From Proteobacteria bacterium UBA5122 (GTDB taxonomy: Bacteria > Pseudomonadota > Gammaproteobacteria > Tenderiales > Tenderiaceae): 64,000 bases of DNA. Under the pieces are notes generated by a model, which saw only the letters and a list, made by a program, of their open reading frames with translations, did not search any database and was not told the DNA's origin. Location: assembly GCA_002415485.1 (NCBI GenBank), contig DHYU01000071.1, positions 1-64,000 of the forward strand. The letters are read 5' to 3'. Shown piece by piece: positions 25,834 through 34,510 of this stretch (position 1 is its first letter; each line of letters opens with the position of its first letter). Made by a program: the position numbers and the translations under genes.

Positions 25834-26005
25834 ACAACACCTACCTTCCTGATTCGCTGCGGCCTCATTTCCCCGGCGCCCCCTTGGCACGGAACATCAC
25901 GCGCCTATACCTAAGTATGTCGCGATCACAAATCAAATGGGCCGTATAGTTAGTCTACGGCAACAAAGGCATAATCTTGACCGGGATCAAACCCCAAAGA
26001 AAGGA

Positions 26006-26413
26006 TTATTTCAGGCGAGAGAACAACTTAACGATGGCTTCTTCATTGAGCGGCTTGGCCAGCACCCCTGCCAGCCCCAGCCCGGCGACCTCCTGCAACA
26101 ACTCCTTGGTCAAGGCACCCCCAACCAGCACCACCTGAATATCAGGGAAGGCCTTTTTCACACTGGGGATCAGCTCCTTGAAGTTGACCGCAGGCATATC
26201 GACATCCACAAACAACACGCCGGTCTTGAGCTGGCGAACCAGGGTCAACAGCTCGCGCAGGTCCGCGGCCTGACCGGCAAACTGCAGATTGCGCGCACGC
26301 AGGGTGTCTTTCAATTTGGCGACATCGGCTGCATCCACCAAACCAACGATCGCCTGTTTGCGCTTCGGGTCCAAGGTCTTGCCTGACGTAAAATCAAATT
26401 CCTGAATCGGCAT
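26006..26413 (-). CDS. Response-regulator receiver-like protein, degenerate
   Basis: The 135-residue protein is a lone receiver-like fold with no output domain. It has the phospho-acceptor strand VLFVDVDMPAV (Asp at about residue 71) and the lysine of the switch region (LAKPLNEEA). The acidic pair after beta-1 is incomplete (AIVGLVDAADV) and the switch Thr/Ser after beta-4 is Gly (VVLVGGAL), so phosphorylation may be weak or absent. No histidine kinase is nearby. The neighbours on the same strand are a phosphohexomutase and ppnN. Confidence 0.65.
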   Translation of the reverse strand: MPIQEFDFTSGKTLDPKRKQAIVGLVDAADVAKLKDTLRARNLQFAGQAADLRELLTLVRQLKTGVLFVDVDMPAVNFKELIPSVKKAFPDIQVVLVGGALTKELLQEVAGLGLAGVLAKPLNEEAIVKLFSRLK

Positions 26414-26470
26414 CGTGCCACTCTCAAATAATAATTATCTCTAGCGGTATCGGCCCCTGCTCCCGCTGCT

Positions 26471-27961
26471 TTACCGCCAGGCGCTCATCAGTCCCAAACA
26501 ATACTGATTCAAGGCCTGCGCCCGCTCGGCACTGTCCGCCTCGTTGTAACAGCGCAGCTCCGGTGCATTGCCCGATGGGCGCAGATGCACCACCTCGGCG
26601 TTATCAAAGGTAATGCGCAGACCATCGGTCCGATCCAGCGCCGCCACCGCGCCCAGGCCCGGAAAGGCGGCGGCGATGGCCTGGGCATCGGCTGCCGCAT
26701 CGCCGCTGTCGAACCCGGCCAGCCGCGCCTGACTCAGCTCGGTCGGAAATTCCTTGAGCCGGTCACTGCTGGTGTAGCGCGGCGGCAAGGTCGCCAACAG
26801 TTCAGAAACACTCTGCCCCGCACGGCGGGCCAGCATCAGGATCGTCAGCGGCACGATCACCGCATCGCGGGTCGGCAGCGCCTTCAACACGCGGTCGCCC
26901 AGCCTGATGTCCGAGGCCAGCAGAAAACCACCATTGGCCTCATAACCGACGACCTGCCCCTGACCGAGCATCGCGTTCATCGCCTCGATCACAAATGGCG
27001 AACCGATGCGCGTGCGCGCCACCTCGCGGAACCAGCCACACTTTTCAACGGCGCTGTTGCTGCTGACCGGCGTCGCCACATGACTGGCCTGCAGATAACG
27101 TGCGCACAACACGCCGGCGACATCACCGCGCAACCACTCGCCGTTTTCGTCGCTGACCAGCGGCCGGTCGCCATCGCCATCCGCCGAGATGATCGCATCG
27201 AACGACTGCTCCTTGGCCCACTGCGCCGCCAGCGCCACATCCTCCGGCCGGACGGCCTCGGTATCGACCGGGATGAAGGTGTCGGAGCGGCCGAGCGCGG
27301 TCACCGTCGCCCCCAGCGCGGTGAAGATGCGCACCATCAGATCGCGCGCCACCGTTGAATGTTGGTAGACACCGACACGACAGCCCTCCAGCGAACCGGC
27401 ACCGAAGAAATCGAGATATCGATGGACATAGGCGTAATCCGCCTCAACGCAGACCTCGGGCAAGGGCTGCGGCGCACGCGCCATGCCCTGCTCATCAAAC
27501 AGATCCGGCACGGACACCGTCGCCGCGCTGATCGCCTGCTCATCGGGCTTGAGGATCTCACCGCCGGGCTTGTTGAACTTGATGCCGTTGCGATCATCCG
27601 GGATGTGGCTGCCGGTCACCATCAAACTCGCCAAACCACGGCCCATCGCATAGCTGGCCACGGCTGGGGTCGGGATAAAACCGCAGTTGATCACATCGCA
27701 GCCCACATCGCGGATCGCCATCGCCGCCGCCGCCATGATCCGCGGCGAGCTCGGCCGGAAGTCACCGCCGATCGCCACCGGACAACCGGTCACGATCTCG
27801 CCCTCACGCAGCAGGTGCTCCATAAAGGCACGGGTATAGGCATAACACACACGATCGGTCATCGCCGCCGCCAGGCCACGCGCACCGCTGGTGCCAAACT
27901 TCACACCGCTACGCTCCATCAATTCAGCGATTACCAGCTGAGAACTTTCCATCACCGACAT
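26471..27961 (-). CDS. Phosphomannomutase/phosphoglucomutase family protein
   Basis: The 496-residue alpha-D-phosphohexomutase has the expected motifs in order: VKFGTSGARGL, the catalytic serine loop VTGSHIPDDRNGIKF, the metal loop ISADGDGDRPLVSDENG, the sugar-specificity loop YEANGGFLLAS, and the phosphate-binding RPSGNAPELRCYNEA. It interconverts hexose 1- and 6-phosphates in nucleotide-sugar synthesis. The sugar loop is EANGG rather than GEMSGH of AlgC-type enzymes, so substrate preference is uncertain. It is in the cytoplasm and is upstream of the receiver-like gene by 57 bp. Confidence 0.9.
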   Translation of the reverse strand: MSVMESSQLVIAELMERSGVKFGTSGARGLAAAMTDRVCYAYTRAFMEHLLREGEIVTGCPVAIGGDFRPSSPRIMAAAAMAIRDVGCDVINCGFIPTPAVASYAMGRGLASLMVTGSHIPDDRNGIKFNKPGGEILKPDEQAISAATVSVPDLFDEQGMARAPQPLPEVCVEADYAYVHRYLDFFGAGSLEGCRVGVYQHSTVARDLMVRIFTALGATVTALGRSDTFIPVDTEAVRPEDVALAAQWAKEQSFDAIISADGDGDRPLVSDENGEWLRGDVAGVLCARYLQASHVATPVSSNSAVEKCGWFREVARTRIGSPFVIEAMNAMLGQGQVVGYEANGGFLLASDIRLGDRVLKALPTRDAVIVPLTILMLARRAGQSVSELLATLPPRYTSSDRLKEFPTELSQARLAGFDSGDAAADAQAIAAAFPGLGAVAALDRTDGLRITFDNAEVVHLRPSGNAPELRCYNEADSAERAQALNQYCLGLMSAWR

Positions 27962-28079
27962 GAGTCACACATTCCTAATATAGACAGATCGATCGAGTAT
28001 AACGAAAAGCCCATGCCCAGACAGCCACAGCGATGGTAAGATGAGGCGCTTTGCACAGCCCACCAACAAAAGACCAGCA

Positions 28080-28790
28080 ATGAATATCAACGACTATTTC
28101 AGCAGCAACGGCAACACCATTCACTTCAGCCGCCAACAGGGAAGCTGCTTTGCCAAGGAAATCGCCGGCGACTTCAACCCGATCCACGACGAAAGCAACA
28201 AACGCTTTTGTGTGCCCGGCGACCTGCTGTTCTCAGTAGCCCTGAGCAAACTCGGCCTCAACCAACAGATGAACGTGGTCTTCTCCGGCATGGTCGGCGA
28301 CGGCGTACAACTCAACATCCCCAACAGCGATGCGCCACAACTCGATATCGTAGACGACAAACAAAAGACCTACCTCAGCATCGAACGCAGCGGCGCCCAT
28401 AGCGACAACGCGCAACTGATCAAAAACCTGACGCTGGCCTACGTGCAATTCTCCGGCCAGACCTTCCCTCACCTGCTGGTGCCGCTGATGCAGCAACACG
28501 AGGTGATGATCAACCCCGAGCGGCCACTGGTCATCTACGAAAGCATGAGTATCGAAATGGAACGGCTAGATGTAGAAGACATCCGCCTCGCCACCGACTC
28601 CACCAGCCTCGACGTAGACGGCAAACGCGGCAACGCACATCTCAAATTCAAACTGATCAGCAACGGCGAAACCGTCGGCACCGGCAGCAAACGCCTCGTG
28701 CTCAGCGGCCTGCGCGGTTACGAACAAGACAAGATCGATGAACTATGCGCCGCCTATGCGCAGTGGAAGGATAATTATCAGGCGGCCTGA
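28080..28790 (+). CDS. DUF3581 family protein
   Basis: The 236-residue protein matches DUF3581: FSRQQGSCFAKEIAGDFNPIHDESNKRFCVPGDLLFSVALSKLG at the N-terminus and GSKRLVLSGLRGYEQ toward the end. The GDFNPIHD motif near residue 30 resembles the hydratase motif of hotdog-fold MaoC proteins (HxDxNPxH), which suggests a hotdog fold; enzyme activity is not established. The ATG at 28080 is selected over an upstream ATG at 28041 because family similarity begins there. Divergent from the phosphohexomutase. Confidence 0.82.
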   Translation: MNINDYFSSNGNTIHFSRQQGSCFAKEIAGDFNPIHDESNKRFCVPGDLLFSVALSKLGLNQQMNVVFSGMVGDGVQLNIPNSDAPQLDIVDDKQKTYLSIERSGAHSDNAQLIKNLTLAYVQFSGQTFPHLLVPLMQQHEVMINPERPLVIYESMSIEMERLDVEDIRLATDSTSLDVDGKRGNAHLKFKLISNGETVGTGSKRLVLSGLRGYEQDKIDELCAAYAQWKDNYQAA

Positions 28791-28803
28791 CAGGGAACCG
28801 ACA

Positions 28804-29355
28804 TCACCCCCTACCCAAGGTCTGATACAAACCCGCGACTGAACCCGACAACATCTCTATCCAGCCGTAGTATTCATCATCGTCCATCTCCATCTCTTCT
28901 TCGCTGTGCAGCAAGGCCAGCGTGGCGATGGGGGCCAATAATTCTTCCTGCGCCTTGCTCAGGCCACTCCATTCCTTTTCATGATGGGTCACGGCGAGCA
29001 TGAAACCAAAACACCAGCCTTCATAGACCTCGATCACCTCGTCCTCTTCACCCTCTTCTTCCACTACCAGTGGTTCAAAGGGCACGCCTGAACGCAACAT
29101 CTCTTCGATATCTTCATACAGCTTGCGCATCAACACGGTCATGCGTTCGCCCTGGGCCGCATCGGCAAACGCGGGTTCGCCCCACACCGATTCCAGCCAT
29201 TCGCCTTCGGGCACCGGTGCGCCACTGAGGATCAGCGCCGTTAAATAACCATGCGCTTCGTCGATCGACAGACTATCGTGCTCCCCGGATAACAAAAACT
29301 CATCCAGTTCGGCGAGCTCGTCATCTGACAATATCGATTGGTAGCTGGGCGCCAT
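28804..29355 (-). CDS. UPF0149 (YecA/YgfB) family protein
   Basis: The 183-residue acidic protein has the UPF0149 pattern: LDEFLLSGEHDSLSIDEAHGYLTALI, then VYEGWCFGFMLAV and a C-terminal helix. YgfB-type proteins are small helical proteins; a Pseudomonas member represses peptidoglycan-stress responses. An AGGAGA ribosome site lies 6 nt before the ATG. It is first downstream of the globin gene on the same strand (10 bp gap) and converges on DUF3581. Confidence 0.85.
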   Translation of the reverse strand: MAPSYQSILSDDELAELDEFLLSGEHDSLSIDEAHGYLTALILSGAPVPEGEWLESVWGEPAFADAAQGERMTVLMRKLYEDIEEMLRSGVPFEPLVVEEEGEEDEVIEVYEGWCFGFMLAVTHHEKEWSGLSKAQEELLAPIATLALLHSEEEMEMDDDEYYGWIEMLSGSVAGLYQTLGRG

Positions 29356-29365
29356 GATCTTTCTC

Positions 29366-29752
29366 CTATTGATTACGCATATGGTCGGCGGTCTGTTGCA
29401 GGGATTGCAACAGATGCCCTTTTAACAACTCATCGTCGAGTTGCATCTCGTCGATCGCCTGGGTCATGCACATCATCCACGCATCGCGCGCCGATGCATC
29501 CACTGCAAACGGCAGATGACGCATGCGCAAACGCGGATGGCCATACTCTTCGATATACAGCTGCGGACCACCCAACCAACCGGACAAAAACTTAAACAGC
29601 TTATCTGCCGATCCACTCAGATCGGCAGGGTGCATGACACGGATCGCCTGTGCCTCGGGCAAGGTATCCATCAGCTCGTAAAAACGCAGTACCAGTTTAC
29701 GGATCGCGGCCTCGCCTCCGAGGCGCTGATAAGGTGTGATTTCAGGATTCAT
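29366..29752 (-). CDS. Group II truncated hemoglobin
   Basis: The 128-residue globin has the 2/2 fold pattern with the group II hallmark sequence: YQRLGGEAAIRKLVLRFYELMDTLPEA, then FKFLSGWLGGPQLYIEEYGHPRLRMRHLPFAVD, with the proximal His in RMRHLPF and the Trp in DAWMMCM. Group II truncated globins bind O2 and act in oxygen or NO and peroxide chemistry. It lies 8 bp past the dienelactone hydrolase gene and 10 bp before the UPF0149 gene, so the three probably form an operon. Confidence 0.94.
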   Translation of the reverse strand: MNPEITPYQRLGGEAAIRKLVLRFYELMDTLPEAQAIRVMHPADLSGSADKLFKFLSGWLGGPQLYIEEYGHPRLRMRHLPFAVDASARDAWMMCMTQAIDEMQLDDELLKGHLLQSLQQTADHMRNQ

Positions 29753-29760
29753 CGTGGTCC

Positions 29761-30549
29761 TTATTTAAACGCCGAATAAAACATACGTTGCATCTGCATC
29801 CACGAATCGACATCGGCATGACCATTGTACGCAAGTGGCAATTTAAATTTGGCCGCGACATCATCCGCCCCAGGGTTGGTGAAGCTGTGTTGCACACCAC
29901 CGTAGGCCAGCAGCGTGTAATCGGCACCGGCGCCATTCATCTCATCCATAAATGCCTTCACCTGATCGGGGCCGACCATCGCATCGGCCGCGCCGTGGGC
30001 AACCAGAATCTTGGCCTTTACCTCGCCTTGTTTGGCTGGTGCGGCTGTCGCCAATGCGCCGTGAAAACTCACGACCGCATCCAGGTCCACGCCTTCACGC
30101 GCCATCTGCAACACCACACTGCCACCGAAGCAATAACCGATGGCGGCGATGTTTTCACCGTCTGCCATGTCATGGCCATTGACCACATCCATCGCTGCCA
30201 GGAAACGCGCCTTGCCTGCGGGCATGTTCTCCATCACTTCTTTGTAAAACTTGGTTGCCTCTTCCGGATGCTGGGCGAGCTTGCCATCGCCATACATATC
30301 CACTGCCAACGCCAGATAACCCAATTCCGCCAACTGCCGCGCGCGGTCACGCGCATATTCGTTGTGGCCCCACCATTCGTGCACCACCAACACCGCCGGA
30401 CGTTTGCCTTCGATGGCATCATCCCACACCAGGTAACCCTTCAACGTGGTATCGCCTGCCTTGTAATCGACATTCTTCTCAACCAGCGCGGCCTGCGCCA
30501 AACCACACACGGACATCAACAACAAAAAAGGCAGCAGAATTTTTTTCAT
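29761..30549 (-). CDS. Exported dienelactone hydrolase family protein
   Basis: The 262-residue alpha/beta hydrolase has a signal peptide (MKKILLPFLLLMSVCGLAQA) and DLH motifs: VLVVHEWWGHNEYARDRARQLAELGYLALAVDMYGDGK, with the nucleophile in GYCFGGSV (Cys in place of Ser, as usual in DLH), the Asp in AHGAADAMV and the His in GVQHSFTNP. It probably acts in the periplasm on an unknown ester or lactone. Start chosen by the signal peptide and GAGGGA ribosome site. First gene of the globin operon and divergent from a DUF3820 gene. Confidence 0.92.
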   Translation of the reverse strand: MKKILLPFLLLMSVCGLAQAALVEKNVDYKAGDTTLKGYLVWDDAIEGKRPAVLVVHEWWGHNEYARDRARQLAELGYLALAVDMYGDGKLAQHPEEATKFYKEVMENMPAGKARFLAAMDVVNGHDMADGENIAAIGYCFGGSVVLQMAREGVDLDAVVSFHGALATAAPAKQGEVKAKILVAHGAADAMVGPDQVKAFMDEMNGAGADYTLLAYGGVQHSFTNPGADDVAAKFKLPLAYNGHADVDSWMQMQRMFYSAFK

Positions 30550-30628
30550 TTCAATCCCTCGACGTTGAAAGTTAAACATGGGCAACCTAACATCACACAC
30601 TATAGTGACTAATCCCGAACTACGCAGC

Positions 30629-30898
30629 ATGAATGATCAAACAAACCCCTGGGGCGATCCGGAACTATTCAAACAATTGGCCGAGGCGCGCATGCCCTTT
30701 GGCAAATACGCCCACCGACGCCTGATCGATCTGCCCGAACCCTATGTGGTGTGGTACGCCAACAAGGGCTTTCCACCAGGAAAGCTAGGCCAGATGTTGG
30801 CCATCGTGCACGAGATCAAGATCAACGGCCTCGAATATTTGTTTGAGCCGCTGCGTCAAACCGACACCTCAGCACCGCGACGCCCCGGACGGAAGTAA
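30629..30898 (+). CDS. DUF3820 family protein
   Basis: The 89-residue protein has the DUF3820 core MPFGKYAHRRLIDLPEPYVVWYANKGFPPGKLGQML. Members are small and of unknown role; one Pseudomonas relative was described as a quorum-regulated virulence factor. The ATG at 30629 is favoured because the sequence upstream in frame is not family-like. Its last 43 bp overlap the end of the convergent DUF3025 gene. Confidence 0.85.
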   Translation: MNDQTNPWGDPELFKQLAEARMPFGKYAHRRLIDLPEPYVVWYANKGFPPGKLGQMLAIVHEIKINGLEYLFEPLRQTDTSAPRRPGRK

Positions 30899-31713
30899 TT
30901 CTGATTTAGGTAATAGGCCTCGTCTTCGTTGGCCGCATCCCAACCCGGCACACCCAACAGCGGAAACGGCGACAAGGCCTTGGGCTGGCGAAAGGCGGGA
31001 TCATGCTGTAGACGTTCGTACAACAGACGGTCCAGCTGCTGCCATTTCTGCGGCCAGCTCAATTGAAAATATGTGGCATCCACGTGTATCAAAATACAGT
31101 TGGCCGTCATGCCCACGTATGGCGACAGACCCTTTTCATACACGGCGTGACCGAACACCACACACTCAAACTGACGCCCGAAGCTCTTGCGATGTTCGAC
31201 GAACAATTCACGCCATTTAAAATCACGCACCAGTTCAAACAAAGACTCATCGCTACTCACCAATAGCGCTCCGCCTTCATCAAACAGCGACAACATATTT
31301 TCGAGCGGGGTGCGCCGCCCCAACTCCTGATTCTGCAAACGTGCCTGCGCGCGCGGGATATGCAGTGAATTGATCAAGGCCTTGCTGTGCGGAAACATGA
31401 ACCAGGTCAGATACTGAAAATAGTCATGCCAGTTGTTGCGCCGCGTCTGCAACTCCCCGCTATGAAAAATGCGACTGACATACATCTCTTCAAAACAACT
31501 CGGTTTGGCTGCCTGCTCCACCAGCCTGATCGCATCGCCATTGAGATTCACCACCGGTCGTGGCCAGGCATCCAGTACTCGCTGCATGTCTTCCAGCTGC
31601 GGCCATTGTTCGAACGCGGCAAACTTCTGCACCAAGGGCTGTAGCGGAGAAAACAGGGCATGGCGCTCGGCAAAGTGCGGCGTCCAATCGGGCAATTTGA
31701 TACGTGGATCCAT
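30856..31713 (-). CDS. DUF3025 family protein
   Basis: The 285-residue protein matches DUF3025: FHSGELQTRRNNWHDYFQYLTWFMFPHSKALINSLH, then LFDEGGALLVSSDESLFELVRDFKWRELFVEHR and a C-terminal PFPLLGVPGWDAANE. Function unknown, no membrane span. Its ATG overlaps the stop codon of the upstream S51 peptidase-like gene (TGATG), so the two are coupled; an alternative ATG at 31728 would add five residues. The 3' end overlaps DUF3820 on the opposite strand. Confidence 0.82.
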   Translation of the reverse strand: MDPRIKLPDWTPHFAERHALFSPLQPLVQKFAAFEQWPQLEDMQRVLDAWPRPVVNLNGDAIRLVEQAAKPSCFEEMYVSRIFHSGELQTRRNNWHDYFQYLTWFMFPHSKALINSLHIPRAQARLQNQELGRRTPLENMLSLFDEGGALLVSSDESLFELVRDFKWRELFVEHRKSFGRQFECVVFGHAVYEKGLSPYVGMTANCILIHVDATYFQLSWPQKWQQLDRLLYERLQHDPAFRQPKALSPFPLLGVPGWDAANEDEAYYLNQNYFRPGRRGAEVSV

Positions 31714-32408
31714 CAGTCCTTCATCCAACTCAACAACAAACTATCGACATCGATGCTTTCATGCACGGCCTTGGGCGCCTTTATCCACTTTGGCTCACCC
31801 ACTTCCAGCACTACCTTGTTACCTTTGATCACCACACCTTCACCATCCTGCAACAACAGCACCTTGTGTCCTGAATGCAAGGCCAGCGCCTTCAATTCGC
31901 GCCGCTCCTGTTTTGCAGTGGCAGCATCTGGCTCATAGTGCGGGCTGATATGAAATGGCAAACGCGCCATGCCCCGATAATCTTCAAGCTTGACCCGTTC
32001 ATCATCCGGGCATGTACTTGGGATCGATGCCGTGGCGATGGTGGGCGACAACAGGATGCTGCCTGCGGATTCAGCCACAATGATCCCGCCGCGCTGTTCA
32101 AACTCCGCCAACAAGGCAAACAAACCGACACGTTGTGCATAGGCCAGGAACTCAAAGGTATTGCCACCTGCCAGATACACCGCATCAGAGTGTTGAAAGA
32201 TGACCGGCAGCCGTTTGCGATCCTGGTAATAACGCAGTGGCTGCAGGCGCGCGCGTATACCCTGATGGCGGAAATAAAGTTTGTGTTGTTTGGCCGAGGC
32301 CATGTCGTTCATCGAGGCGGGGATGATCGTCAGCGTATGTTTATCGCCCAGTTTTTTCAGGAGCGCCTGATCCAGCGCCGGCACTTCACCACTATAGATA
32401 AATATCAT
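31713..32408 (-). CDS. Peptidase S51 (cyanophycinase/dipeptidase E-like)
   Basis: The 231-residue protein has the S51 pattern: SDAVYLAGGNTFEFLAYA, then GIIVAESAGSILLSPTI with the nucleophile serine in ESAGS (where G-x-S-A-G is usual), and a C-terminal LQDGEGVVIKGNKVVLE. Such enzymes cleave Asp-X dipeptides or beta-aspartyl peptides. It could act as an alpha-aspartyl dipeptidase, but cyanophycin synthesis genes are not nearby. It is coupled to DUF3025 downstream and follows a small membrane protein by 9 bp. Confidence 0.8.
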   Translation of the reverse strand: MIFIYSGEVPALDQALLKKLGDKHTLTIIPASMNDMASAKQHKLYFRHQGIRARLQPLRYYQDRKRLPVIFQHSDAVYLAGGNTFEFLAYAQRVGLFALLAEFEQRGGIIVAESAGSILLSPTIATASIPSTCPDDERVKLEDYRGMARLPFHISPHYEPDAATAKQERRELKALALHSGHKVLLLQDGEGVVIKGNKVVLEVGEPKWIKAPKAVHESIDVDSLLLSWMKD

Positions 32409-32417
32409 CGTCGCTCA

Positions 32418-32846
32418 TCACATTAATGGTTGCGCGGATACCAACAAGGTCAGCTCACGCAATAACAATACCGAGGCTATCGCCGTCATGCCCATGCCGA
32501 TCATGCGCGCCTTCGGCCCCTTGATCACCTTGGCCGACACTGGCATCTTCAAGCCCTTCGGCGGCAGCCGCTGGCCCTGCACCACCAACATGCCCAACCA
32601 CAGGAACATCAGAATCGGCAGGCTACGCAACACACCAAACGCAATCGCCGCCACATAGGCCTTCTTTTGGTTCAGTGCATTCAGCGATTCGGGGGAATGA
32701 TCATAGGGCAACTGCATCAACATAAAGTCGATCACCGGCTCCAGCCACAACAGGATCAACAGATATAATCCCACCAGGATCAGCCAGCTCCTCAGCACGC
32801 GCGGATCGCCGTGTACAAATTCGTCTTTATCTTGCTTGCGTCGCAT
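32418..32846 (-). CDS. Small inner-membrane protein of unknown function
   Basis: The 142-residue product has three hydrophobic helices (about residues 20-42 LILVGLYLLILLWLEPVIDFML; 64-90 AIAFGVLRSLPILMFLWLGMLV; and 118-136 MIGMGMTAIASVLLL) with basic loops. I do not recognise the family. The ATG at 32846 is used rather than a TTG eight codons upstream. It precedes the S51 gene by 9 bp, suggesting one transcript of three genes, and is divergent from the AlkC-like gene. Confidence 0.6.
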   Translation of the reverse strand: MRRKQDKDEFVHGDPRVLRSWLILVGLYLLILLWLEPVIDFMLMQLPYDHSPESLNALNQKKAYVAAIAFGVLRSLPILMFLWLGMLVVQGQRLPPKGLKMPVSAKVIKGPKARMIGMGMTAIASVLLLRELTLLVSAQPLM

Positions 32847-32921
32847 CTGTTTACCATCGGTTACTGACAACAGGCTGTCAGCAGTGACATGTTAAGGTTT
32901 GAAAAACACCCGGAGTCCCTC

Positions 32922-34037
32922 ATGGAAGCACTCAAAGACAAATACCTGAGCCACGATTATTACCGCCAGTTGGCGCATGACATCAAACAGGCCTACCCCG
33001 CGCTCAATGCCGGGAAATTCTATCACGATGCGGTCGCCGACCTGGACAGCCGCGAACTGATGGCTCGTATCCAGCACACCACCGGCATCGTCCACCAACA
33101 CCTGCCCCACGACTATCGCCAAGCTCTGAAGGTGCTCTATGCCGTCGGCGAGGTCATCCAGACCCGTCTTGGTGAACACAGCAACTCAGAACTGGGCTCG
33201 CTGTTTATCCACCACTACATCTCGCAATACGGGCAGCACGACTACGCGCGCTCGATCACCGCGCTGCGCGACCTGACCCACCTCTGCTCATCCGAATTCG
33301 CCATCCGTGACTACCTGCTGCTCGATTGTGAACGAACGCTTGGCCACATGAAGTCCTGGGTGGAAGATCAAAATGCACATATCCGCCGTCTCGCCTCCGA
33401 AGGCTGCCGCCCTCGCCTGCCGTGGGCCAAACAGGTGCCCGCGCTGATCAAACACCGCGGCGCCACCTGGTCGATCCTCGATGCGCTGAAACAGGACGAC
33501 GCGCTCTACGTGCGCAAATCCGTTGCCAATCACATCAACGATATTTCCAAAGACCATGCCGACTGGCTGCCTAAACAACTCAAACACTGGGATAAACAAC
33601 ACAAGCACACCCAGTGGATCATCAAACACGGCTGCCGCACGCTGATCAAACGCGGCCATGCCCCCACACTGAAACTGCTCGGCTTCGGCAATGCCGATCA
33701 CGTGCGTCTGACCAAACTCACGTTATCCGCGCCGTCGCTGCATATCGGCGACACACTCGCGTTCACGTTCAATCTGAGCTCCACGCAGCAACGCGGCCAG
33801 GCACAACCGCTGGTGATCGACTACAAGATTCACTACATGAAAAAATCAGGCGAACTCAAGGCCAAGGTCTTCAAACTCAAAACCGTGAACCTCGCCGCGG
33901 GTGACAGCATTCAGCTCAGCAAACAACACCATTTCACGGACTACACCACACGCAAACACTATCCCGGACGCCACGAACTGGAGATCACCGTCAACGGCAT
34001 CAGCCTTGCGCGTAAACAGTTCGAACTATTGCACTGA
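32922..34037 (+). CDS. alkC: AlkC-like DNA alkylation repair glycosylase with Ig-like domain
   Basis: The 371-residue protein starts MEALKDKYLSHDYYRQLAHDIKQAYP like AlkC and is built from HEAT-like helical repeats (YARSITALRDLTHL, RRLASEGCRPRLPWAKQVPALI, YVRKSVANHINDISKDH). From about residue 275 a beta-rich segment (LTLSAPSLHIGDTLAFTFNL... LEITVNGISLARKQFEL) resembles the C-terminal Ig-like domain known in some AlkC proteins. AlkC removes 3-methylcytosine and 3-methyladenine without base flipping. ATG 32922 is preferred (GGAG 6 nt upstream). Its 3' end overlaps the convergent DUF1499 gene by 12 bp. Confidence 0.85.
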   Translation: MEALKDKYLSHDYYRQLAHDIKQAYPALNAGKFYHDAVADLDSRELMARIQHTTGIVHQHLPHDYRQALKVLYAVGEVIQTRLGEHSNSELGSLFIHHYISQYGQHDYARSITALRDLTHLCSSEFAIRDYLLLDCERTLGHMKSWVEDQNAHIRRLASEGCRPRLPWAKQVPALIKHRGATWSILDALKQDDALYVRKSVANHINDISKDHADWLPKQLKHWDKQHKHTQWIIKHGCRTLIKRGHAPTLKLLGFGNADHVRLTKLTLSAPSLHIGDTLAFTFNLSSTQQRGQAQPLVIDYKIHYMKKSGELKAKVFKLKTVNLAAGDSIQLSKQHHFTDYTTRKHYPGRHELEITVNGISLARKQFELLH

Positions 34038-34436
34038 TGACGCGAACAGGGCGCGAATCTCCTCCACCCGTTCACGGTTCACACCAAAATCGGAATACCC
34101 GGTGCGCGAGGCCGAACGCACATGGATCATCTTCGCCGCATCATCGAAGATGAACTCCACATCATCGACAAAGCGGAACACAAACGACATCTGCGTCACA
34201 TGCAGGGCACCGGCAGACTCTGCCACCAACTCTACCCGCGGCATCGCCAGCAACACCTGTTTCAGGCGCGCCTGCGCAGCAGCCATCTCGCCCTGATACG
34301 CCAGCGGCGCAATCCGATGCTGCTCGGTCGTCGCCTGCGACGACACGCAGTTCGGCGACTCCGGACACGGTTTAAGCTCGGCCGCCATCAACCACCCCGA
34401 CAACAACATCCCAACGACTATCCATATCAATTTCAT
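34026..34436 (-). CDS. DUF1499 family exported protein
   Basis: The 136-residue protein has an N-terminal signal or anchor helix (LIWIVVGMLLSGWLMAAE) and the DUF1499 pattern: LKPCPESPNCVSSQA with two Cys, then FVFRFVDDVEFIFDD and SASRTGYSDFGVNRERVEEIR. Members are exported or membrane-bound and of unknown function. ATG 34436 has GGAGGG at a suitable distance. Overlaps the end of the AlkC-like gene. Confidence 0.85.
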   Translation of the reverse strand: MKLIWIVVGMLLSGWLMAAELKPCPESPNCVSSQATTEQHRIAPLAYQGEMAAAQARLKQVLLAMPRVELVAESAGALHVTQMSFVFRFVDDVEFIFDDAAKMIHVRSASRTGYSDFGVNRERVEEIRALFASSVQ

Positions 34437-34454
34437 CCCTGACACCCTCCAACG

Positions 34455-34488
34455 AAAAAGGCCCGCACCATCATGGCCGGGCCTTTAG
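34455..34488 (-). terminator. Rho-independent terminator of the DUF3817 gene
   Basis: AAAGGCCCG (34457-34465) pairs with CGGGCCTTT (34478-34486) around a 12-nt loop; on the minus strand the stem is followed by TTTTTCG. It lies 25 bp after the DUF3817 stop and before the DUF1499 start. Confidence 0.88.
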
Positions 34489-34510
34489 ACATACACAACT
34501 TAGCGTTCGT

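Noticed and set aside
24727..25914. A 395-codon open frame antisense to ppnN
   Set aside because: It mirrors a well-conserved gene on the other strand in GC-rich DNA, has no recognisable domain and no ribosome site. The same holds for the 453-codon frame antisense to the subtilase (36705-38066).
30578..30628. An upstream start for the DUF3820 gene
   Set aside because: The 17 extra residues do not resemble the family and lie in the promoter region of the divergent hydrolase.
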